Assembly (NCBI GenBank): GCA_963791425.1
Contig: CAWBSE010000003.1
Location: forward strand, 62,001 to 126,000
DNA from: DATBLE01 sp963791425
GTDB lineage: Bacteria; Actinomycetota; Thermoleophilia; Gaiellales; Gaiellaceae
Direction: 5' to 3'
DNA length: 64,000 nucleotides
Both the position numbers and the translations under genes were made by a program. Under the pieces are notes generated by a model. The model ran no database searches, was not told where the DNA came from, and saw only the letters and a program-made list of their open reading frames with translations. Positions 34,003 through 42,789 of the stretch are shown here, in pieces (position 1 is the first letter of the stretch; each line of letters opens with the position of its first letter).

Positions 34003-36122
34003 GCGCCGTCCCCGTCACGGCGTCCCGGCCCAGGGCTGCCGCGACGTGGCTCTCTGAGCGCCCTCACGTGATCGGCCTCGCCGCGATTCTTGCGCTCGCC
34101 GCCTTCCTCGACCTCTTCCGGCTCGAGCGGAACGGCTACGCGAACGAGTACTACGCCGGCGCCGTCCGGAGCATGCTCGAGAGCTGGCACAACTTCTTCT
34201 TCGTCTCGTTCGACCCGGGCGGGCTCGTGTCGGTCGACAAGCCGCCGCTGGCGCTCTGGCTGGAGGCGATCAGCGCGAAGATCTTCGGCTACTCCGGCTG
34301 GTCGATCCTCCTGCCCGAGGCACTCGCCGGGATCGGCGCGGTCTGGCTGCTCTACTTGCTCGTCGCGCGGGTGTTCGGGCGCTGGGCCGGGTTGGCGGCC
34401 GCGCTCGCCCTCGCCGTGTCGCCGGTCTCGGTGTCGGTGAACCGCGACAACAACCCGGACGCGCTGCTCGCGCTGCTGCTCGTCGCCGCCGCCTACGTCG
34501 GCGTCCGCGCGGTCGATTCGGGGCGGCTGCGCACGCTCGTCCTCTGCGCCGTTCTCGTCGGGCTCGCTTTCAACACCAAGATGCTCGCCGCGATGGTGGT
34601 CGTCCCCGGTCTCGCGCTCGCCTACGCAGCGTTCGCGAAGGTCCCGTGGCGGCGACGGGCAGTCCACCTCGTCATCGCCGGGGTCGTTCTCGCGCTCGTC
34701 TCGGGCGCGTGGATGACGGCCGTCGACCTGACACCGGCCGCTAGCCGCCCGTACGTCGGCTCGACCAGCGACAACAGCGCGTTCAGCCTCGCGTTCGACT
34801 ACAACGGGCTCGGCCGCGTCACCGGACAGACCGGCGGGACGTCGTTCGGCGGGGGCGGCGGCGGGCTGGGCGGCGCGTTCTCCGGCTCGCCCGGCTGGTT
34901 GCGGCTGCTCAACGACGCACTCGGCGACCAGGGCGGCTGGCTGCTTCCGCTCGCCATCCTCGGGGGGCTCTCCGCGCTCATCGCCGCGGTGCGACTGCGG
35001 CGACGCCGCGAGCTGGCCGCGCTGACCGTGATCGGCGGCTGGTTCGTCGCCGCCGCGTTCGTGTTCAGCTTCTCCAGCGGGATCATCCACACCTATTACC
35101 TCTCGGCGCTCGCGCCCGCGACCTCGGCGCTGGTCGGGATCGGCGTCGTGGCGCTGTGGCGGGATGCGCGACGGCACCCGTTGTGGCTGGGCCTTCCGCT
35201 GCTCGCGCTGGCGTTGTGCGCATGGCTCGAGGTCGATCTCCTCCGGCGTTCGGATTACCTCTCGTGGCTGCAACCGCTCGTGATCGCAGGCTGCGCGGTC
35301 GCGGCCGTGGCGCTCGTCGTGGCCCGGCTGCCCCGCGTGCCCGGCCGGCTCGTCACCACAGGCGCCGTGATCGTCGGGCTCGCAGCGCTGCTCGCCGCCC
35401 CGACCGCGTGGGCGGCGACCACCCTGAAGTCGCCGGTGAACGGCGTGTTCCCCGGCGCTGGCCCGAGCTTCGTCACCGGTCTCTCCGCGAGTGGCGGTGC
35501 GGGCGGGTTCGGCTTCCGCGGCGGTGGCGGCGGTGCTCCGCCCGGAGGCTTCCGTGGCGGGCCTCCCGGCGGATTCCAGGGTGGGCCTCCCGGTGGATTC
35601 CGCGGCGGACAGCCCGGCTCTCCTCCCGGGTTCAACCCCGGAGGGCGACCCGCAGGAGCGCCGACCGGCGCCTTCCCGGGGGGCGGCACGTTCGGAGGAG
35701 GCGGCGGCGGCGCGCGGGGCGGCTTCGGCGGCGCGGACTCCGCTGCGATCACGAGTGCCCTCGCCTACGCCAAGGCGCACGACCCGGGCACCCGCTGGGC
35801 GCTGATCGTCTCGAGCGAGCAGTCGGCGGCTCCCGCCGTGATCAAGGGCGAGTCGGTCGCCGCAATGGGCGGCTTCACCGGCCGCGAGACCGTGCTGACC
35901 AGCTCGTTCCTGTCCTCGCTCGTCCGCTCGGGCGAGGCCCGCTACTTCCTGCTCAGCGCGGGCGGCGGCCGCGGCTTCGGCCCGTTCGGCGGGAACAACA
36001 AGGCGACGTCGACGATCACCTCGATCTGCAAGAAGGTTTCCTACGGCGGGAGTACGTCCGCCTCGACCAGCTCGCTCTATGACTGCGCCGGCAAAGCCGC
36101 TGCCATCGCCGCCGCACGTTAG
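33999..36122 (+). CDS. GT39-type membrane glycosyltransferase with Gly-rich extracellular domain
   Basis: 707 aa PMT/ArnT-like enzyme. The first membrane helix is followed by NGYANEYYAGAVRSM with the acidic catalytic loop, then SVDKPPLALWLEA and about ten further helices. Residues about 495-580 form a low-complexity Gly/Pro/Phe segment (repeats of PPGGFRGG/PPGGFQGG), followed by a globular C-terminal domain (WALIVSSEQSAAPAVIKGES). Transfers sugar from a polyprenyl carrier to an envelope acceptor, by family inference. Confidence 0.87.
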   Translation: MSAVPVTASRPRAAATWLSERPHVIGLAAILALAAFLDLFRLERNGYANEYYAGAVRSMLESWHNFFFVSFDPGGLVSVDKPPLALWLEAISAKIFGYSGWSILLPEALAGIGAVWLLYLLVARVFGRWAGLAAALALAVSPVSVSVNRDNNPDALLALLLVAAAYVGVRAVDSGRLRTLVLCAVLVGLAFNTKMLAAMVVVPGLALAYAAFAKVPWRRRAVHLVIAGVVLALVSGAWMTAVDLTPAASRPYVGSTSDNSAFSLAFDYNGLGRVTGQTGGTSFGGGGGGLGGAFSGSPGWLRLLNDALGDQGGWLLPLAILGGLSALIAAVRLRRRRELAALTVIGGWFVAAAFVFSFSSGIIHTYYLSALAPATSALVGIGVVALWRDARRHPLWLGLPLLALALCAWLEVDLLRRSDYLSWLQPLVIAGCAVAAVALVVARLPRVPGRLVTTGAVIVGLAALLAAPTAWAATTLKSPVNGVFPGAGPSFVTGLSASGGAGGFGFRGGGGGAPPGGFRGGPPGGFQGGPPGGFRGGQPGSPPGFNPGGRPAGAPTGAFPGGGTFGGGGGGARGGFGGADSAAITSALAYAKAHDPGTRWALIVSSEQSAAPAVIKGESVAAMGGFTGRETVLTSSFLSSLVRSGEARYFLLSAGGGRGFGPFGGNNKATSTITSICKKVSYGGSTSASTSSLYDCAGKAAAIAAAR

Positions 36123-36483
36123 CGCCCAGTTCGCGCGCTTCCTGGCCGTCGGCGTCGGCAACACGGCGCTGAGCTTCGCCGTCTACGCCGTGCTCGTCGA
36201 GGTCGTGCCGTACTGGATCGCCGGCGCGGTGGCCTTCTCCGCGGGCGCCGTGAACGGCTACATGTTCAACCGTCGCTGGACGTTCGCGTCGCCCGACTCG
36301 ACACCCGCCCGCCTTCGCTACCTCGCCGTACAGCTCGGAGGCCTCGGAGCGACCACGGGCCTGCTGCGCGTCTTCGTCTCGGATGCCGAAGTCCACCGCA
36401 TCGTCGCGTACGCCCTGACGATCCCGCTGGTCACGGTCGCGACGTTCACCGCGAACCGGATCTGGACGTTCCCGGCCGCCTGA
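36079..36483 (+). CDS. GtrA-like membrane protein
   Basis: 134 aa with four hydrophobic segments: FARFLAVGVGNTALSFAVYA and FNRRWTFASPD are GtrA family hallmarks, and NRIWTFPAA closes the protein. Probably flips or helps transfer polyprenyl-linked sugars. Its ATG lies 44 bp inside the GT39 gene in another frame; GT2, GT39 and GtrA form one transcription unit. Confidence 0.87.
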   Translation: MTAPAKPLPSPPHVSAQFARFLAVGVGNTALSFAVYAVLVEVVPYWIAGAVAFSAGAVNGYMFNRRWTFASPDSTPARLRYLAVQLGGLGATTGLLRVFVSDAEVHRIVAYALTIPLVTVATFTANRIWTFPAA

Positions 36484-36524
36484 CTGTCCGAAGCCGACTT
36501 GTCCCGGACGTGGCCGTTTGAGCC

Positions 36525-37688
36525 CTAGAGACCCACGTAGTTTTCGGCCAGTGAGGTCGCCGCTGCGACCGAGCTCGCCACGTAGCGCATCTGCGACTGG
36601 CGGAGCCGGTAGCCGAACAGGTCCTCGCCCGGCGGGACGTGCAGCATCGTCGTCATCCACCAGGAGAAGTGCTCGGCGCGCCAGACGCGCCGGAGGCATT
36701 CGGCGGAGTAGCGCTCGAGCGCCGCGTCGTCGCCTGAGCGGTACCAGTCCGCTATCGACCCGGCGAGCAGCTTCACGTCGCGGATCGCCAGGTTCAGGCC
36801 CTTCGCGCCGGTCGGAGGGACGATGTGCGCGGCGTCGCCGGCGAGGAACAGGCGCCCGTACTGCATCGGCTCGGTGACGAAGCTCCGCATCCCGGTGACG
36901 CCCTTCTCGAGGATCGGCCCCTCCTCCAGCGTCCAGCCGTCGAGAGCCACGCGGGTCTGCAGCTCCTCCCAGATCCGCTCGTCGGGCCAGAGCGAGAGAT
37001 CCTCATCCGGAGCGCACTGGATGTAGTAGCGGGAGAGCTCCGGCGTGCGCAGGCTGAGCAGGGCGAAGCCGCGCTCGTGCGCCGAGTAGACGAGCTCGTC
37101 GATCGACGGCGCGACCGAGGCAAGGATCCCGAGCCAGCCGAACGCGTACTCGCGCGAGAACTCCGTGAGCACGCCGGCCGGGATGCTCGGCCGGCAGACG
37201 CCGTGGAACCCGTCACAGCCGGCGATCACGTCGCACTCCAGCTCCTGCCGCGCGCCGTCGTGTGTGAACGACAGCCGCGGCCGGTCGGTCTCGATGTCCG
37301 AGACCGAGACATCCGACACGTCGAACAGCAGCGGCCGGCCGGTGTCGAGCCGCGCCTCGATCAGATCCTTGACCACCTCGGTCTGGCCGTAGATGACGAT
37401 CGACCTGCCGGTCAGCTCGTCGAAGGCGATGCGGTGCCGCTCACCGTCGAACTGCAGCTCGATCCCGTCGTGGACGATCCCCTCGCGGTGCATGCGGGCG
37501 CCGACGCCGGCCTCGTCGAGCAGGTCGGCCACGCCCTGCTCGAGCACCCCCGCGCGGATCCGCGCCTCGACGTACTCGCGGCTGCGGTCCTCGATCACGA
37601 CCGAGTCGATCCCCTCCAGGTGGAGCAGGTGCGCGAGCGTCAGGCCGGCGGGGCCGGCGCCGACGATCCCGACCTGCGTGCGGGTCAC
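36525..37688 (-). CDS. pobA: 4-hydroxybenzoate 3-monooxygenase
   Basis: 387 aa FAD/NAD(P)H hydroxylase producing protocatechuate. VGIVGAGPAGLTLAHLLH (FAD), RIRAGVLEQGVADLL (PobA-specific), VIAGCDGFHGVCR (DG motif) and RLFLAGDAAHIVPPTGAKG (GD motif). Last gene of the operon that then degrades protocatechuate; overlaps pcaC by 4 bp. Confidence 0.95.
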   Translation of the reverse strand: MTRTQVGIVGAGPAGLTLAHLLHLEGIDSVVIEDRSREYVEARIRAGVLEQGVADLLDEAGVGARMHREGIVHDGIELQFDGERHRIAFDELTGRSIVIYGQTEVVKDLIEARLDTGRPLLFDVSDVSVSDIETDRPRLSFTHDGARQELECDVIAGCDGFHGVCRPSIPAGVLTEFSREYAFGWLGILASVAPSIDELVYSAHERGFALLSLRTPELSRYYIQCAPDEDLSLWPDERIWEELQTRVALDGWTLEEGPILEKGVTGMRSFVTEPMQYGRLFLAGDAAHIVPPTGAKGLNLAIRDVKLLAGSIADWYRSGDDAALERYSAECLRRVWRAEHFSWWMTTMLHVPPGEDLFGYRLRQSQMRYVASSVAAATSLAENYVGL

Positions 37689-38065
37689 GCCGCGCCGTCC
37701 TCCTCGAGCACCCGCTGAGCGATCGCGAACGCCGAGTTGGCCGCGGGCACGCCTGCGTACACGGCGGTGTGGAGGATGACCTCCTTGATCTCGTCGGTCG
37801 TCAGGCCGTTGCGCAGCGCCGCGCGCACGTGCAGCGGGATCTCGTGCTCGCGCCCCAGCGCGACCAGCGCGGCGAGCGTGATGCAGCTGCGTGTCTTGCG
37901 GTCGAGCCCCGGCCGCGACCAGACATCACCCCACGCGACCTTCGTGATGAACTCCTGGAAGTCGGCCGTGAACGGCGTCGCGTTCTCGGTCGCGCGGTCG
38001 ACGTGGTCGTCGCCGAGCACCTCGCGCCGTGTCTTCATCCCGCGCTCGTAGGCGTCGTCGCTCAT
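37685..38065 (-). CDS. pcaC: 4-carboxymuconolactone decarboxylase
   Basis: 126 aa CMD-family protein: RGMKTRREVLGDDHVDRA, WG-D-W-RPGLDRKTRSCIT, GREHEIPLHVRAALRNG and EVILHTAVYAGVPAANSA. Decarboxylates 4-carboxymuconolactone to 3-oxoadipate enol-lactone. Encoded separately from pcaD with a 2-bp gap, whereas many actinobacteria fuse the two as pcaL. Confidence 0.95.
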   Translation of the reverse strand: MSDDAYERGMKTRREVLGDDHVDRATENATPFTADFQEFITKVAWGDVWSRPGLDRKTRSCITLAALVALGREHEIPLHVRAALRNGLTTDEIKEVILHTAVYAGVPAANSAFAIAQRVLEEDGAA

Positions 38066-38067
38066 GG

Positions 38068-38817
38068 TCACTCCTCTCCGGTCAGATGGACGAGCGCGGC
38101 CCGGTTGAACGCGCCGGGCTGCTCGACGTTGAGCAGGTGCGCCGCGTCCGGGATCACCGTGACACCGGCGCCCGGGATCCCGTCGGCGATCAACTGCGCC
38201 GCCTCCGGCGGGGTCGCCGGGTCGTCGGCGCCGACGACGACGTGCGTCGGCGGCGTCACGCCGCCGAGCTCGCCGCGAAAGTCCCAGTCGCGTAGCGCCT
38301 CGCAACACGCCGCATAGCCCTCGGGCGGCGTCGAGACGAAGACCTCCCGGAAGTGCGCGGTGCCCGGGTAGGCCGGTGTGAACCAGCGGCCCATCGTCGC
38401 GTCGGCGAGCGGCTCCAACCCCTCGGCCCGAACGAGCGCGGCCCGCTCGGCCCAGGTCTCGGGCGGCCCGAAGTACGCGGATGTTCCGGCGAGGACAAGC
38501 CGGTCGATTCGGTCGCTCGCGTTGGCGCCGAGCCATTGGCCGATCGCGCCGCCGAGCGACAACCCGCAGAACGAGAACCGCGCCACGCCGAGCGTGTCGA
38601 GGAGCGCCAACAGCTCCCGGCCGAGCAAGTCCATCGAGTACGGCCCCGGCGCGACGTCCGAGCGACCGTGTCCCAGCTGGTCGTAGCGCAGCACCCGGAA
38701 CGGACCCGCGAAGGCGGGAATCTGAGCGTCCCACAGCTCGAGCGTGGTCCCGAGCGAGTTCGAAAGGACAAGCGTGGGCGCGCCCTCGGGCCCGTCGATG
38801 CGGTGGTACAGCGTCAC
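38068..38817 (-). CDS. pcaD: 3-oxoadipate enol-lactonase
   Basis: 249 aa alpha/beta hydrolase. TLVLSNSLGTTLELWDAQIP, VLRYDQLGHGRSD and nucleophile FCGLSLGGAIGQWLG are PcaD-typical, with His in IPDAAHLLNVEQP. Hydrolyses the enol-lactone to 3-oxoadipate. GTG start overlapping the end of pcaB by 4 bp. Confidence 0.94.
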   Translation of the reverse strand: MTLYHRIDGPEGAPTLVLSNSLGTTLELWDAQIPAFAGPFRVLRYDQLGHGRSDVAPGPYSMDLLGRELLALLDTLGVARFSFCGLSLGGAIGQWLGANASDRIDRLVLAGTSAYFGPPETWAERAALVRAEGLEPLADATMGRWFTPAYPGTAHFREVFVSTPPEGYAACCEALRDWDFRGELGGVTPPTHVVVGADDPATPPEAAQLIADGIPGAGVTVIPDAAHLLNVEQPGAFNRAALVHLTGEE

Positions 38818-39866
38818 GACGACTCCCGGTAGTAGGCGAGCGCCCGGTCGACCAGCGCCTCGGCCGAGCCGACATCGCCTTCGATCGTGATGTTCGCCTG
38901 CATCCGCCCGGCGTTCACCTCGAGCCCTTCGAGGCTGCGGCGCACGGCGGCCGCCGCGCCGCCCGAATACGCGAGCGCGTCGCTCAGCGCGGGCCACTCC
39001 GCCTGCCACGCTCCGGCCGAGCGCTCGTGCTCGTATTCGCCGTCCGTGAGCAACTGCGCGTTCGCGTGGGCCAGACGCGCGCACGCGCGCGCGAGCACGG
39101 CCGCGGCCGCGTTCCGCTTGTGCGGCATGGAGGACGAGCCGCCGCCCTCCGCCTCCGCCACCTCGCCGACCTCGGTCTGGGCGAGCAGCACGACGTCGAG
39201 CGCCGCCTTCCCGCACGCCGCCGCGGCCGCATCGAGCGCACCGGCGAGCCCGGCGACCGGAGCCCGGTGTACATGCCACGGGACGACGGGCTCCGCCAGG
39301 CCGAGCTCGGACGCGAACCGGGCGGCGATCGCCGGATCGAGCGTCCCCGCAGGCCCGCCCAGCTGGGCAGGCAGGACGATGCCGGCGAGCCGCCGGCGCG
39401 CGTCGACGATCCCGACGAGCCAGCCGGCCGCCTTCAGGCCGAACGTGGTCGGCAGCGCCTGCTGCATCAGCGTCCGCGCGGCCATCGGCGTCGAGCGGTG
39501 ACGCTCGGCGAGCGCGGCGCAGGCGTCGGCGGCGCCGCCGAGCTCGGCCAGCACGAGCTCGCGCGTGTTGCGGGCGACGAGCATCGCCGCCGTGTCGAGA
39601 ATGTCCTGGCTGGTCGCGCCGGCGTGGGCGCGCGGATCGCGCTCGCGGAGCTGCCGGGCGAGCGGCACGACCGGGCTCGCATCGGCCCGGCCCTCCTCGC
39701 TGAGCTGCTCGATGTCGTAGAGCTCCGGCCGATAGGCGTCGCCGTCCGCCTCGCCGTTGACGCGCGCCAGGGCGCGCTCGGCATCGAGCATCGCCGCCAG
39801 CCAGGCGTCGTCCGAGACCGCATCGCGGAGCGCCGCCGGAACGAAGAGCGGCCCGAACGTGGTCAA
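38814..39866 (-). CDS. pcaB: 3-carboxy-cis,cis-muconate cycloisomerase
   Basis: 350 aa fumarase/aspartase superfamily member. HAGATSQDILDTAAMLVAR and the signature GGSSSMPHKRNAAAAVL identify PcaB. Cycloisomerises 3-carboxymuconate to 4-carboxymuconolactone. TTG start at 39866 overlapping the pcaG stop (TTGA). Shorter than the usual about 450 aa, lacking the C-terminal extension of longer PcaB proteins. Confidence 0.93.
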   Translation of the reverse strand: MTTFGPLFVPAALRDAVSDDAWLAAMLDAERALARVNGEADGDAYRPELYDIEQLSEEGRADASPVVPLARQLRERDPRAHAGATSQDILDTAAMLVARNTRELVLAELGGAADACAALAERHRSTPMAARTLMQQALPTTFGLKAAGWLVGIVDARRRLAGIVLPAQLGGPAGTLDPAIAARFASELGLAEPVVPWHVHRAPVAGLAGALDAAAAACGKAALDVVLLAQTEVGEVAEAEGGGSSSMPHKRNAAAAVLARACARLAHANAQLLTDGEYEHERSAGAWQAEWPALSDALAYSGGAAAAVRRSLEGLEVNAGRMQANITIEGDVGSAEALVDRALAYYRESS

Positions 39867-40348
39867 TGCTCGAAGAACACGGTGTGGCGATCGCCCTGCA
39901 TGCGGATATCGAACCGCAACGCAGTGTCCTTCGCTTCGGCGACCAGCGTCTCGCGCTCGTCGCCGAGTGTCGAGAACACCGGGTCGGCCGCGTTCGCCGC
40001 CTCCTCGTCCGGGAAGTAGACGCGCGTCAGCTCGTGCTTGAGCAGCCCACGCGCGAAGACGAGGACGTCGAAGCGGGGCGCCTCACCGGGCCGCGCCTCG
40101 GGCTTGGTGACGATGAAGGAGAACCGACCGTCCGCATCCGTGCCGCTCCGACCCCAGCGGCGGGCGACGCCGTCCCAGAGCTCGATCATCCCGTCCGAGA
40201 TCGGCTCGTCCCGGCCGTCGATGAGCCGGCCCGTCAGCGTGAAGGCCCCAGGGTCGTCGGCCGACGCGAGCTCGTTCTGCGGGTCGCGGGAGAGCCCGAT
40301 CGCGTAGTACGGGCCGACCGTCTGCGAAGGAGTCCGCGGCAGGGCCAT
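39863..40348 (-). CDS. pcaG: Protocatechuate 3,4-dioxygenase alpha subunit
   Basis: 161 aa. PRTPSQTVGPYYAIGL is the alpha-subunit N-terminus; TLTGRLIDGRDEPISDGMIE, VFARGLLKHELTRVYFPDE and FDIRMQGDRHTVFFEH follow. It pairs with PcaH, overlaps pcaH by one base pattern (ATGA) and lies directly downstream. The alpha subunit lacks the iron ligands, as expected. Confidence 0.95.
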   Translation of the reverse strand: MALPRTPSQTVGPYYAIGLSRDPQNELASADDPGAFTLTGRLIDGRDEPISDGMIELWDGVARRWGRSGTDADGRFSFIVTKPEARPGEAPRFDVLVFARGLLKHELTRVYFPDEEAANAADPVFSTLGDERETLVAEAKDTALRFDIRMQGDRHTVFFEH

Positions 40349-41079
40349 CAGTCGTTCTCCACGGGCGTCGTCCCGGCGCCGCCGCGGCCGAGCACGATGT
40401 CCCACTGGTAGCCGAGCGCCCACTCGGGCTGCGTCGTCTCGAGGTCGAACCGGGCGACCAGCAGCTCACGGGCCTTCGGGTCGCGCACCGAGTGGAAGAT
40501 CGGGTCGAACTCGAACAGCGGGTCGCCCGGAAAGTACATCTGCGTGACCAGCCGCCGGGTGAACTCACGACCGAAGACGGAGAAGTGGATGTGGTTCGGC
40601 CGCCACGCGTTCTCGTGGTTGCCCCACGGGTACGACCCGGGCTTGACCGTGACGAAGCGGTAGCGCCCGTCGGCGTCGGTGAGGCAGCGTCCCGCGCCCG
40701 AGAAGTTCGGATCGAGCGGCGCCGGATGCTGGTCGACCTCGTGCTTGTACCGCCCGCCGGCGTTGGCCTGCCAGACCTCGACGAGGGTGTTGGAAAGCGG
40801 CCGGCCGTCGTCGTCGAGGATGCGCCCGGTGACGATGATCCGCTCGCCGAGCGGCTCGCCCGGATGCTGCCGTGTGAGGTCGTGGTCGAACTCGCCGAGC
40901 ACTTCCTCGCCGAACACCGGACCGTCCATGCGGTGGAACTCCTCGGGCAGCGTCACCAGCGGCCGCGGTGCGCAGCGCCAGCGCGTCGAGCGGTAGCCCG
41001 GGTAGTCGACCTGCACCTCGGGCCCGCCGTTCGGGTCGTCCGGGAGAACGATCGGCGATTCGGTGTCCAGCTGCGCCAT
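40348..41079 (-). CDS. pcaH: Protocatechuate 3,4-dioxygenase beta subunit
   Basis: 243 aa intradiol dioxygenase subunit with the Fe(III) site: Tyr in NAGGRYKHEVDQHP, Tyr in PGSYPWGNHEN and two His in WRPNHIHFSVFG. The N-terminal YPGYRSTRWRCAPRPLVTLP is beta-subunit-specific. Cleaves protocatechuate to 3-carboxy-cis,cis-muconate. ATG at 41079 overlaps the end of the CoA-transferase beta gene. Confidence 0.96.
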   Translation of the reverse strand: MAQLDTESPIVLPDDPNGGPEVQVDYPGYRSTRWRCAPRPLVTLPEEFHRMDGPVFGEEVLGEFDHDLTRQHPGEPLGERIIVTGRILDDDGRPLSNTLVEVWQANAGGRYKHEVDQHPAPLDPNFSGAGRCLTDADGRYRFVTVKPGSYPWGNHENAWRPNHIHFSVFGREFTRRLVTQMYFPGDPLFEFDPIFHSVRDPKARELLVARFDLETTQPEWALGYQWDIVLGRGGAGTTPVEND

Positions 41080-41793
41080 CAGTCACGTCCTTTCGTCCTC
41101 AGCGCCCGGAGGGCGGTGAGCTCATCGCCGCCGGGCGGCTCGGTCTCGCTGACGTCATCGTCCACGCGGAGATCCCAACCCGTCGCCGCACGCACGTCCT
41201 CGACCGCCACGCCGGGGTGGACCGCGACGAGCGTGAGCTCGCCGTCGCGGCGCTCGAGGATGCCAAGGTCGGTGATCACGACGCGGAGGTTGTCGCCGAC
41301 GCTAGTCGTGAAGTCAAGCCGCTCGACGAACGCGCGCGGCGAGTGGCGCAGCATCACGAACACGTCGCGGACGCCGAGTGCGATCTCGGGTGCGCCGCCG
41401 CCGCCCGGCAGCCGCACCGACGGCGCGTCGTAATCGCCGATCACCGTGCTGTTCAGGTTGCCGTGGCGGTCGATCTGCGCGGCACCGAGGAAGCCGACGT
41501 CGATCCGGCCGCCCTGGAGCCAGTAGCCGAAGATCTCCGGCACCGAGACGACCGCGACGGCGGTGTCGGCGAGCTCGCCGTCGCCGATCGACAGCGGCAG
41601 CTCGACCGGCTTCGCGCCGATCGTCCCGCTCTCGTAGATCAGCGTGCAGCCCGGCGCGTGCGTGTGGCGGGCGAGGTTGGCGGCGACGCTGGGAAGCCCG
41701 ATCCCGACGAAGCAGACGTCCGAGTCGGTCAGCCGCCGCGCGGCGGCGACCGCCATCATCTCGTCGGCCGTGTACTCGACGGACGGCGCTCAA
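41079..41793 (-). CDS. pcaJ: 3-oxoadipate CoA-transferase-like, subunit B
   Basis: Family I CoA-transferase subunit of the glutaconate-CoA-transferase-like type: CFVGIGLPSVAANLARHTHA, LIYESGTIGAKPVELPLSIG and GFLGAAQIDRHGNLNSTVIG. An ATG at 41759 gives 226 aa. The expected N-terminus EYTADEMMAVAAARRL lies upstream: a TTG at 41793, overlapping the pcaI stop, joins it if one C at 41778-41781 is ignored. Assignment to 3-oxoadipate rests on the operon. Confidence 0.85.
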
Positions 41794-42641
41794 GCGGGAA
41801 CCGCCTCCTCGAGCCGAGCCCGATACTCGCCCACGTCGGCGGTCTCGAGCACGTGCCGCTGCATCCACGCGCGGAACGTGTCACGGTCGCGGCTGATGCC
41901 TTCCCAGGCAACGTAGAAATCGTTGTCGCGCTCGTAGTAGCCGTGCGCGTAGGACGGATGCGCGCCGTAGGGCGCCGGGGACACCGCGTCGAACACCCAG
42001 CCTGGGAGGACGACGCCGCCCGGCCGCAGCTCGAGCTCGTCCACGACCTCCTCCACCGTGGCGATCGCGCGCGACGAGGCGAGCACCGCCTCCTTCTGCA
42101 CGCCGGTGATGCCCCACAGCTGGACGTTGCCGTGCCGGTCGGCCTGCTGGGCGTGGATGATCGCCACGTCGGGCCGGTGTGCCGGTACCGCGGCGAGCTC
42201 CTCGCCGGTGAACGGGCACGTCACGGTCTCGACCCGTGTCCGCGCGGGCAGGTCGCCGCCGCGGTATCCGCGGAGCACGCCGAACGGAAGGCTCGCGGCG
42301 CCGGCGGAGTACGCGGCCGCCATCCCGGCGTGCGAGTGCTCCTCGATCTCGAGCGGCGCCGGCCAGCCGTGCTCGACCGCGTCGCGGAACCGGTGGAGCG
42401 AGCCGACCCCGGGGTTCCCGCCCCAGGAGAAGACCAGCTTCCGCGCGCAGCCCATCCCGATCATCTGGTCGTAGACGATGTCCGGGGTCATCCGGATCAG
42501 GGTCAGGTCACGCCGCTCCTGCCGGATCAGCTCGTGGCCGGCCGCGTGCGGGATCAGGTGCGTGAAGCCCTCCAGCGCGACGATATCGCCGTCGTGGACG
42601 TGCTCGGCGACCGCGTCGGTGAGCGGGAGAATCGCGGCCAT
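41790..42641 (-). CDS. pcaI: 3-oxoadipate CoA-transferase-like, subunit A
   Basis: 283 aa CoA-transferase subunit: HDGDIVALEGFTHLIPHAAG, TLIRMTPDIVYDQMIGMGCA, FSWGGNPGVGSLHRFRDAVE and IIHAQQADRHGNVQLWGITG match the glutaconate/3-oxoadipate (CatI-like) group. First gene of the pca operon, diverging from the IclR gene. No thiolase (pcaF) is in the window. Confidence 0.88.
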   Translation of the reverse strand: MAAILPLTDAVAEHVHDGDIVALEGFTHLIPHAAGHELIRQERRDLTLIRMTPDIVYDQMIGMGCARKLVFSWGGNPGVGSLHRFRDAVEHGWPAPLEIEEHSHAGMAAAYSAGAASLPFGVLRGYRGGDLPARTRVETVTCPFTGEELAAVPAHRPDVAIIHAQQADRHGNVQLWGITGVQKEAVLASSRAIATVEEVVDELELRPGGVVLPGWVFDAVSPAPYGAHPSYAHGYYERDNDFYVAWEGISRDRDTFRAWMQRHVLETADVGEYRARLEEAVPA

Positions 42642-42701
42642 CAGCGCGGATTGGTGGTGGGAGAGCTCATTTCGTCACCGGGCAGAAGTGCACCGAATCC
42701 C

Positions 42702-42722
42702 CCGGAATTGGGGCGATTCCGG
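42702..42722. promoter_or_regulatory. Candidate operator between pcaI and the IclR gene
   Basis: Perfect inverted repeat CCGGAAT-N7-ATTCCGG in the 148-bp divergent intergenic region, itself inside a larger imperfect repeat GAATCCCC...GGGGCGATTC. A second, weaker repeat AATAC-N10-GTATT lies at 42760-42779, next to the IclR start. Binding by the adjacent regulator is inference. Confidence 0.55.
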
Positions 42723-42789
42723 CCAGAGGGACGCTACGGCCCGCATTGTCCACTTGTCAATACACCTTCCCAAGTATTAGAACACTCCT

